21,911 nucleotides of DNA from CAYJAD01 sp964372165. Lineage in GTDB: Bacteria; Desulfobacterota; Desulfovibrionia; Desulfovibrionales; Desulfovibrionaceae. Shown here piece by piece: positions 17,528 to 21,911 of the stretch. A program made the translations under genes and the position numbers. Location of the stretch: NCBI GenBank assembly GCA_964372165.1, contig CAYJPT010000027.1:1-21911 (forward strand). The letters are read 5' to 3'. How positions within the stretch are numbered: the stretch's first letter is position 1; each line of letters starts with the position of its first letter. Below the pieces are notes generated by a model that was not told the origin of the DNA, searched no databases, and saw nothing but the letters and a program-made list of their open reading frames with translations.

Positions 17528-17869
17528 ATGAAAATTGAGCTATATGATGATGGGAATATTAGTGTGATATCTGTTGCAGGATTGTTAGATTCAAACACCG
17601 CCGTAGAATTTGGCAAGGCTACACAAAGTATTTTAGAGCAAGGTAAAAAAACTATTTTGGTGGATATGTCACAGCTTGAGTATATAAGCTCAGCTGGACT
17701 AAGGGAATTTCATGGTTTGTTTAAAGCCATTAAGAAAGTTAGTGGCAAGTTGGCATTGTGCAGTTTGCAAGATGATGTTTTTGAAGTATTTAGCATAGCT
17801 GGCCTTGAGGGTATTTTCAATTTATTTGAAAGTTATGATTTAGCAGTTGTTAGTTTGAGGAGTAGCTAA
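17528..17869 (+). CDS. STAS-domain anti-anti-sigma factor antagonist (RsbV/SpoIIAA-like)
   Basis: A 113-residue single STAS domain that should bind the neighbouring kinase when unphosphorylated and be released when phosphorylated. IDMSQLEYISSAGLREF-type sequence gives the classic phosphorylation loop. By alignment with SpoIIAA (M-D-S-S-G-L) the phosphoacceptor is the second Ser of ISSAGL, residue 55 from this start. The frame is open back to an ATG at 17432, but those codons lie over and before a good promoter and add nothing to the domain. ATG 17528 has a modest GAG ribosome site, and ATG 17513 is a second option. It is 21 nt before the kinase gene and divergent from the NRPS. The phosphatase encoded after the NRPS is its natural partner. 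Confidence 0.9.
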   Translation: MKIELYDDGNISVISVAGLLDSNTAVEFGKATQSILEQGKKTILVDMSQLEYISSAGLREFHGLFKAIKKVSGKLALCSLQDDVFEVFSIAGLEGIFNLFESYDLAVVSLRSS

Positions 17870-17890
17870 TTTTAATATTGAGGTTTTGTT

Positions 17891-18346
17891 ATGTCAGCTA
17901 TAATCCTTGATGCAAAACGTAGCGAGCTGCCAGTTGCAGTAGACTTTTTGAAAAACAGTATTCCAAAGCAATATAGCAAAAAATTTAGCCATATACATTT
18001 AGTTGTTGAGGAGATTTTTGTAAATATATCTTCTTATGCTTATATGCATCTTGCCGACGCAGTAGAAGTTTCGCGCTTGGAATTTGCTCAAAAAATGCAA
18101 GGCAAGGTCAAGCTTGAAGTAGAGGAAGTAATAAAATTTAATAAAACTATGCTGTTAATTACTGTATCAGATTGGGGTAAGCTATATAACCCTTTTATTG
18201 AAACACCCGAGCCTGATCTATCTTTAAGTTTAGAGGAAAGAGATGTTGGTGGTTTAGGTGTGCACTTAATTAAAAATATTGTAAAAGATTATAATTATAG
18301 CGTAAAAGATAATGCTAATACGGTGCAGTTGTTTTTTGAAGCATGA
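17891..18346 (+). CDS. RsbW-like serine kinase / anti-sigma factor (HATPase_c)
   Basis: A 151-residue GHKL ATPase of the SpoIIAB/RsbW type, expected to phosphorylate the STAS protein and to hold or release a target protein. The N-box EEIFVNISSYAY (Glu41, Asn45), G1 box SDWG (Asp94, Gly96) and G2 box GGLGVHLI (from 120) are all intact, so ATP binding and kinase activity are likely. A GAGG ribosome site lies 8 nt before the ATG. It is the second gene after the STAS protein and is followed by a strong terminator, so the operon has only two genes. There is no sigma factor behind it, unlike Bacillus rsb operons. The controlled target is elsewhere, or is not a sigma factor, as in the Bordetella and Chlamydia partner switches. 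Confidence 0.92.
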   Translation: MSAIILDAKRSELPVAVDFLKNSIPKQYSKKFSHIHLVVEEIFVNISSYAYMHLADAVEVSRLEFAQKMQGKVKLEVEEVIKFNKTMLLITVSDWGKLYNPFIETPEPDLSLSLEERDVGGLGVHLIKNIVKDYNYSVKDNANTVQLFFEA

Positions 18347-18371
18347 AAACAAGGCACTATTTGTATTGTTT

Positions 18372-18420
18372 AATTGCCAGAAACTAGCTTTTTTATTAGG
18401 TTGTTTCTGGCAATTTTTTA
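18372..18420 (+). terminator. Rho-independent terminator of the rsbV-rsbW-like operon
   Basis: A perfect 13-bp stem (18372-18384 with 18403-18415, core TTGCCAGAAAC/GTTTCTGGCAA) is followed by a T run to 18419. It starts 25 nt after the kinase stop. The remaining gap to thiC (18421-18551) is AT-rich with no feature seen. Confidence 0.85.
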
Positions 18421-18551
18421 GTCAATACCCATTATAAAACTTGTTGTTTTACAATGTTAATTTTGTTAGTTAATACTGAAAAATATGATAACCGTTTAAA
18501 AATAAGATTTTTAAAATTAAAACTTATGAATACGATTGCCAAAAAAGTGTA

Positions 18552-18640
18552 TTCCATACTCTTATTTCCAGCATTTTTATTTGCTTATTTTTGCTAAAAA
18601 ATAGTTTATTTTCAGCATACTGTATAATTTTTCAGTGTCG
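18552..18640 (-). repeat. 89-bp intergenic repeat, copy 2
   Basis: Reverse-complement copy of 3702-3790, 82% identical over 89 gapless positions. It begins 9 nt past the thiC stop, in the same direction as thiC, so it would be transcribed as part of the thiC 3' region. The small hairpin is at 18556-18574, with stem ATGCT/AGTAT (one G-T pair) and a 9-nt loop. Relative to copy 1 the loop-closing pair has changed on both sides. Confidence 0.7.
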
Positions 18641-18649
18641 AATAAATAT

Positions 18650-19963
18650 TTATCGTTCACCTTCTCTATCACGTAGCATCTTTACAGCACAAAATTTACC
18701 ACACATTGCGCACACTTCTTCTTGTTTATGTGCTTCACGCCTTTTTTCTAACATAGTTGGATCAAGAGCAGCTTTAGACATGTTTTCCCAATCAAGGTTG
18801 CGCCGTGCCAAATTCATCGTTTTTTCTCTTGCCATGGCACGTGGATTCTTAAGTGCTATTTCTCCTGCATGAGCTGCCACGCGTGAGGCCATTACACCTG
18901 CATATACATCATCGGCATCGGGCAAAGTTAAATGCTCGGCCGGAGTTAAATAACATAGAAAATCCACTCCTGCCTGCACTGCAAGTGCGCCACCAATAGC
19001 CCCTGCTATATGATCGTAACCAGGAGCACAATCAATAACTAGTGGGCCAAGTACATATAGTGGCGCATTGTGGGTAAGGCTTTTTATGCCTTTTATTTGC
19101 GCTTCCACTTCATGTAATGGAACATGGCCTGGTCCTTCAACCATTGCCTGCACACCATATTCTCTAGCCCTTAAGACTAAACGCCCAAGTGTTAACACTT
19201 CTTCCCACTGTGCAGCATCTCCAGCATCACAACCAGCACCAGGGCGTAAGCCATCACCAAGAGATAGCGTCACATTGTACTTAAGTGCAATTTCTAATAT
19301 GCGGTCAAAATGTGTAAGCAATGGATTTTCTTGGTTGTGCTCAAGCATCCAGCGAGCAAGCATTGCACCACCTCTTGATACTATGCCCATAACACGTCCA
19401 CCTGCAATATCTGCAGTGGTATCGCCCCATTCAGCACCACGTTTTGTTAAGCCGCAATGCACAGTCATATAGTCAACACCTTGCTGTGCTTGTTTGAGAA
19501 TCTCATCAAGTAGCATGTCCACTGTCATTGCTGCAATGGTTTTATCTGCATCAAGTAGTTGTTGCCCCACTGCGTAAATTGGCACAGTTCCTAGTGGAGC
19601 TTGACAGTTGCTAAGCATGCCGCATCGTACCTCATCAAGATTGCCGGATATGGAAAGATCCATAATGGTATCTGCTCCGGCCATAATTGCGGTGCGCAAT
19701 TTTTCATTTTCACTTTGTAAACAATGCGACAGTGGCGATGTGCCTATATTTGCATTGATTTTTACTCGTGATGGCTGACCAATAAGACAAGGTTTTAGAT
19801 TTTTGTGGGCAGGGTTACCAAGTAAAACCATACTTCCTTGATCTATACAATTATAAATCAAATCTTGGCTTAGACCTTCTTCTTGGCATAATGTAGGCAA
19901 ATATAGATCTGCTAGTGCAGATAAGGCATGATTTTTTGCAAAAATTGACACAAGGCTCTCCAT
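18650..19963 (-). CDS. thiC: Phosphomethylpyrimidine synthase ThiC
   Basis: A 437-residue radical-SAM enzyme that rearranges aminoimidazole ribotide into the pyrimidine (HMP-P) half of thiamine. Diagnostic stretches include INANIGTSP, MAGADTIMDLS, HCGLTKRG, SRGGAMLARWM, SLGDGLRPG, EGPGHVPLHE and LGPLVIDCAPGYDHI. The C-terminal cluster motif is CAMCGKFC (Cys418, Cys421, Cys425). That is CX2CX3C, one residue shorter in the second gap than the CX2CX4C of long ThiC proteins such as that of E. coli; it probably reflects the short-form family, which lacks the long N-terminal extension. It stands alone, without other thi genes, downstream of a TPP riboswitch. No strong ribosome site is seen before the ATG, in keeping with control of translation by the leader. 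Confidence 0.97.
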   Translation of the reverse strand: MESLVSIFAKNHALSALADLYLPTLCQEEGLSQDLIYNCIDQGSMVLLGNPAHKNLKPCLIGQPSRVKINANIGTSPLSHCLQSENEKLRTAIMAGADTIMDLSISGNLDEVRCGMLSNCQAPLGTVPIYAVGQQLLDADKTIAAMTVDMLLDEILKQAQQGVDYMTVHCGLTKRGAEWGDTTADIAGGRVMGIVSRGGAMLARWMLEHNQENPLLTHFDRILEIALKYNVTLSLGDGLRPGAGCDAGDAAQWEEVLTLGRLVLRAREYGVQAMVEGPGHVPLHEVEAQIKGIKSLTHNAPLYVLGPLVIDCAPGYDHIAGAIGGALAVQAGVDFLCYLTPAEHLTLPDADDVYAGVMASRVAAHAGEIALKNPRAMAREKTMNLARRNLDWENMSKAALDPTMLEKRREAHKQEEVCAMCGKFCAVKMLRDREGER

Positions 19964-19989
19964 TTAGTTGCGTAGAAAGCCATAGCATA

Positions 19990-20085
19990 ACCAAGCTTCC
20001 CTACGGTAGTATAATCCACGTCAGGTTCAAAGGGTCAAGGATAATCCAACTCTCAGCCTTCACATAAAGGCTCCCCTAGCTCTTT
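19990..20085 (-). promoter_or_regulatory. TPP riboswitch (THI element) of thiC
   Basis: Reading the minus strand, the leader shows GGGGAGCC, then GGCTGAGAG, GACCCTTTGAACCTGA and CGTAGGGAAGC in the standard order and spacing of the thiamine pyrophosphate aptamer. Helices P2/P3 (AGCCTTTATGTGAAGGCT) and P4/P5 can be drawn. It ends about 27 nt before the thiC start with no T-tracted terminator between, so translational control is more likely. Binding of TPP would lower ThiC production. Confidence 0.96.
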
Positions 20086-20157
20086 TGAAGCTATAACAGC
20101 TTGTATATGATGTAAAGTAAATTTTTAAAATTATAATACTTTTTATTTTTATCTTGT

Positions 20158-20179
20158 AGTAATTTCATCTGAAATTACT
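20158..20179. repeat. Perfect 22-bp dyad in the thiC upstream region
   Basis: AGTAATTTCA (20158-20167) and TGAAATTACT (20170-20179) are perfect 10-base arms with only TC between, better suited to a dimeric DNA-binding protein than an RNA hairpin. It is about 70 nt before the riboswitch. The rest of 20086-20206 is AT-rich and includes a TATAAT on the minus strand that could serve as -10 for thiC. Confidence 0.4.
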
Positions 20180-20206
20180 ATATATATTTTACCAAAATAA
20201 GTATTG

Positions 20207-20249
20207 ATAAAAAAAAGACACCATTTTGCCGAAGCAAAATGATGTCTTT
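20207..20249 (-). terminator. Rho-independent terminator with UUCG loop after the permease operon
   Basis: On the minus strand AAAGACATCATTTTGC, loop TTCG, GCAAAATGGTGTCTTT form a 16-bp stem with one mismatch, followed by a run of T. The C-UUCG-G loop is an extra-stable tetraloop. It lies about 20 nt after the stop of the 3-TM protein and separates this operon from thiC. Confidence 0.9.
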
Positions 20250-20269
20250 AATTGAATTTGATTGCTAAA

Positions 20270-20692
20270 TTAGTGTGCTCCACCTACTAGACCTGTGGCT
20301 GCCACAGTAAGAACAATCACTTCTATAGTAGCAATAATAGCCATTAAAGTTTCATTTGTACGGAAGAAATCTATAGCAAGTTGCACATAACAAACTATTG
20401 TTAGCCCTGCCAATATTGCAATACCGATAAAGTTTCCAAAATCGCCTGTTAATAGTAGATTAAGCCAACCCCAACCAATAGGTATTTTATGAGTTGCATT
20501 AAATTCAGTTGCACTTAAATGCCATGTTTCAACAAGGGAATTTACAGATACATGTGGTGCTTCAAGGCTCAACTCTAGTATATATAATATGAAAGTAATA
20601 ACCATTACAATAAAGCCCAACAATGAGCCATAGTGTAATATGTTTGCATAACGTAATTGTGCAGGTGATGCTGCTACATCTCTATTTTCCAT
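20270..20692 (-). CDS. Small 3-TM membrane protein, partner of TauE/SafE permease
   Basis: A 140-residue integral membrane protein of unknown function. Hydrophobic segments lie at about 22-43, 86-107 and 117-138, with a longer loop between the first two carrying WHLSATEFNATHKIPIGWGW. It starts 12 nt after the permease stop behind a strong AAGGAG ribosome site, so the two are made together, and a terminator follows. Small membrane proteins next to TauE/SafE permeases are known (DUF1634 is one such family). Membership of that family is a guess from size and context, as I cannot see a diagnostic motif. Confidence 0.8.
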   Translation of the reverse strand: MENRDVAASPAQLRYANILHYGSLLGFIVMVITFILYILELSLEAPHVSVNSLVETWHLSATEFNATHKIPIGWGWLNLLLTGDFGNFIGIAILAGLTIVCYVQLAIDFFRTNETLMAIIATIEVIVLTVAATGLVGGAH

Positions 20693-20704
20693 GTTATACT
20701 CCTT

Positions 20705-21676
20705 TTATCCTAAGCCTTTAAGCAGAGCTTGTACGCCGGCAAATCCAAGTACACCAATAACCATGTAGCGTATGAATTTGGGGTTAGCTACAGCCAATAG
20801 TCGTACACCAACAATAGAGCCTGCCATCAGACCTATAATAGATGGAACTGCAATCATAGGAATTACAGCACCTTTATTCAGATATACCCAAGCAGCAGAT
20901 GTATCGGCTATGGAAAGTAAGAACTTTGATGTACCAACAGAAACCTTAAGCGGAACACCCATGAGTAAGTTAAGTACAGGAATATTGGCCCAACCAGCAC
21001 CAAGTCCAAACATACCAGCCATAAGACCAATAATAATAAATAGTAAAATGCCCGGTAAGGTACGGTGTGTTTTCCAGCCAACGACTTCATTTGTTGATGG
21101 CTCAAGAAAAGCACCATTCATACCAAGGGCAATACCAATGGCGTCTTGCTTGTTAACAACTGGTATTACAGAGTTTTTAGCCAGTAGTAGTAGTACGGCA
21201 ATACCCAGTATGGTTACACCTAGGCATATTTGTACAATATTTGTTGGTAGGGCTAGACCAATCATTGCTCCAGCAATGGAGAATGTTGAGGCCACAAGGG
21301 CTACGGGTAAGGCCAGACGTAAACTAGCAAAATTGCGTCGTAATAAGCCAGGTCCTGCTGCCAAAGCTCCTGCAAGTGCTACCATAAGACCTGCGCCACG
21401 CACAAAGTCTAGATGGAAAGGAAAGAAGCCACTTACTAACGGTACAAAGAGAACTCCTCCACCAACACCGGCAAGCACGGCAATAACACCAAGGACAAAG
21501 CAGAAAATAAGTAATGCAAGAGGCCAAAACCACCATGAAAAACCAGTATCTGTAGCAGCTTGAGCAAGTTCTTGTATTTCTTTTTGTGTTGTAGCGTTTG
21601 GCTCAGCAGCTAAAGCTATACTTGCAAAGCATAGTACTAAAAAAGCACATAAACCCAAAATCTTACGGACAGACAT
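20705..21676 (-). CDS. TauE/SafE family permease (probable sulfite/sulfonate or related anion exporter)
   Basis: A 323-residue inner-membrane permease. It opens with a signal-like hydrophobic segment (1-24, ending ALA before AEPN), then about eight further TM segments. The two halves repeat the family motif: GVGGGVLFVPLV after the first TM (about 70) and GLGAGWANIPVL in the second half (about 226), each at the start of a re-entrant stretch. A GGGGG ribosome site lies 5 nt before the ATG. It is the first gene of a two-gene operon with a 3-TM protein. In sulfate- or sulfite-reducing bacteria such proteins are often annotated as sulfite exporters. The actual anion and direction cannot be read from sequence. 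Confidence 0.88.
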   Translation of the reverse strand: MSVRKILGLCAFLVLCFASIALAAEPNATTQKEIQELAQAATDTGFSWWFWPLALLIFCFVLGVIAVLAGVGGGVLFVPLVSGFFPFHLDFVRGAGLMVALAGALAAGPGLLRRNFASLRLALPVALVASTFSIAGAMIGLALPTNIVQICLGVTILGIAVLLLLAKNSVIPVVNKQDAIGIALGMNGAFLEPSTNEVVGWKTHRTLPGILLFIIIGLMAGMFGLGAGWANIPVLNLLMGVPLKVSVGTSKFLLSIADTSAAWVYLNKGAVIPMIAVPSIIGLMAGSIVGVRLLAVANPKFIRYMVIGVLGFAGVQALLKGLG

Positions 21677-21716
21677 GCAAACCCCCTTTTATAATATTTT
21701 CGTTATTTCTCAACAC

Positions 21717-21740
21717 CTCGAAACTAATGTATAGTTTGAG
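21717..21740 (-). promoter_or_regulatory. Dyad overlapping the likely -10 of the permease operon
   Basis: AAACTA-N5-TAGTTT (21721-21737) is extended by CTCG on the left and GAG on the right. Its centre is TATACA on the minus strand (21728-21733), a -10 candidate about 50 nt before the permease ATG; TTATTG lies 17 nt upstream as a poor -35. A repressor site is possible. Further up, CAATAAGG (21751-21758) and CCTTATTG (21795-21802) form an 8-bp inverted repeat. Confidence 0.35.
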
Positions 21741-21806
21741 AAAAAAAGAACAATAAGGGATTTGCCTAATATGTAGCTAAATTTTAGGGATATTCCTTAT
21801 TGTTAT

Positions 21807-21907
21807 GGAAACGCTGATTGAATCAACAAGTCAAAAAACATATTGTGCGTTTCCTAACAAAGTAGGCAATTGTGCCTACTTTGCACGCCGAATGAGAGCA
21901 AAAAACC
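21807..21907 (+). repeat. Right-edge copy of GGAAAYGCTGATT palindromic element
   Basis: GGAAACGC (21807-21814) pairs with GCGTTTCC (21847-21854), and GCGTTTCCTAACAAAG matches the copy at 5301-5317 with one base missing. A perfect 11-bp hairpin with loop ATTG follows (CAAAGTAGGCA/TGCCTACTTTG, 21858-21883), then GCAAAAAA near the window end. The order of parts is that of the left-edge copy in the opposite orientation. Confidence 0.6.
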
Positions 21908-21911
21908 ACGT

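Noticed and set aside
19068..19472. A 134-codon plus-strand frame within thiC
   Set aside because: Antisense shadow of a highly conserved gene; the thiC frame is complete and unambiguous.
20772..21563. A 263-codon plus-strand open frame opposite the permease gene
   Set aside because: It is the antisense shadow of a strongly biased membrane-protein gene, is rich in Pro, Thr, Ile and Arg without any fold or motif, and has no ribosome site. The minus-strand frame has the TauE/SafE repeat motifs.
1..21911. CRISPR array, insertion sequence, tRNA or rRNA
   Set aside because: No regularly spaced direct repeats, no transposase or integrase frame, and no cloverleaf or rRNA-like sequence was seen on either strand.

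Overview
The window is AT-rich DNA that looks chromosomal. The best overall guess is a low-GC, anaerobic Desulfovibrio-like (Desulfovibrionaceae) bacterium. That rests on the style of the sulfite-exporter-type permease with its small membrane partner, the short-form ThiC behind a TPP riboswitch, the dispersed palindromic repeats, and the mix of partner-switch regulators with fermentative alcohol/aldehyde dehydrogenases. It is inference from gene content; there is no rRNA or other marker here. Both window edges fall inside related palindromic repeats, as expected if the piece is a contig broken at repeats.

Layout, left to right. (1) 129-3549, minus strand: a tightly coupled three-gene operon of FabG-type reductase, FabB-type ketosynthase and a retinol-saturase/CrtI-like FAD oxidoreductase, with a promoter overlapping a perfect FNR/CRP-like palindrome. 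(2) 3991-5244, minus: a major facilitator transporter. (3) 5352-7904, minus: a zinc alcohol dehydrogenase and an aldehyde dehydrogenase, 15 nt apart. (4) 8164-17155, minus: a 2451-residue NRPS (C-A-T-C-A-T-R) followed 55 nt later by a membrane-bound RsbU-like PP2C phosphatase. (5) 17528-18346, plus, divergent from the NRPS: an RsbV-like STAS protein and an RsbW-like kinase, ending in a strong terminator. (6) 18650-20090, minus: thiC with its TPP riboswitch. (7) 20270-21676, minus: a TauE/SafE permease and a 3-TM membrane protein ending in a UUCG-loop terminator.

The centre of interest is region 4-5. A complete phosphatase / anti-anti-sigma / kinase partner-switch set brackets a stand-alone NRPS whose terminal reductase should release a peptide aldehyde. 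No sigma factor or other obvious target of the kinase is present. A TTTACACTT motif occurs three times in the intergenic regions of this block: twice between the NRPS and rsbV-like genes, and once before the aldehyde dehydrogenase. This suggests, but does not prove, shared control. The neighbouring aldehyde and alcohol dehydrogenases could process the product or could be ordinary catabolic enzymes. The fatty-acid-like operon could supply an acyl chain to the first condensation domain, but nothing in the sequence shows this.

The window also holds two repeat families. One is a GGAAAYGCTGATT palindromic element, with copies at both edges and one nested palindrome at 5263-5331. The other is an 89-bp intergenic repeat in two copies (82% identical by hand alignment) with a small hairpin that shows one compensatory base-pair change.
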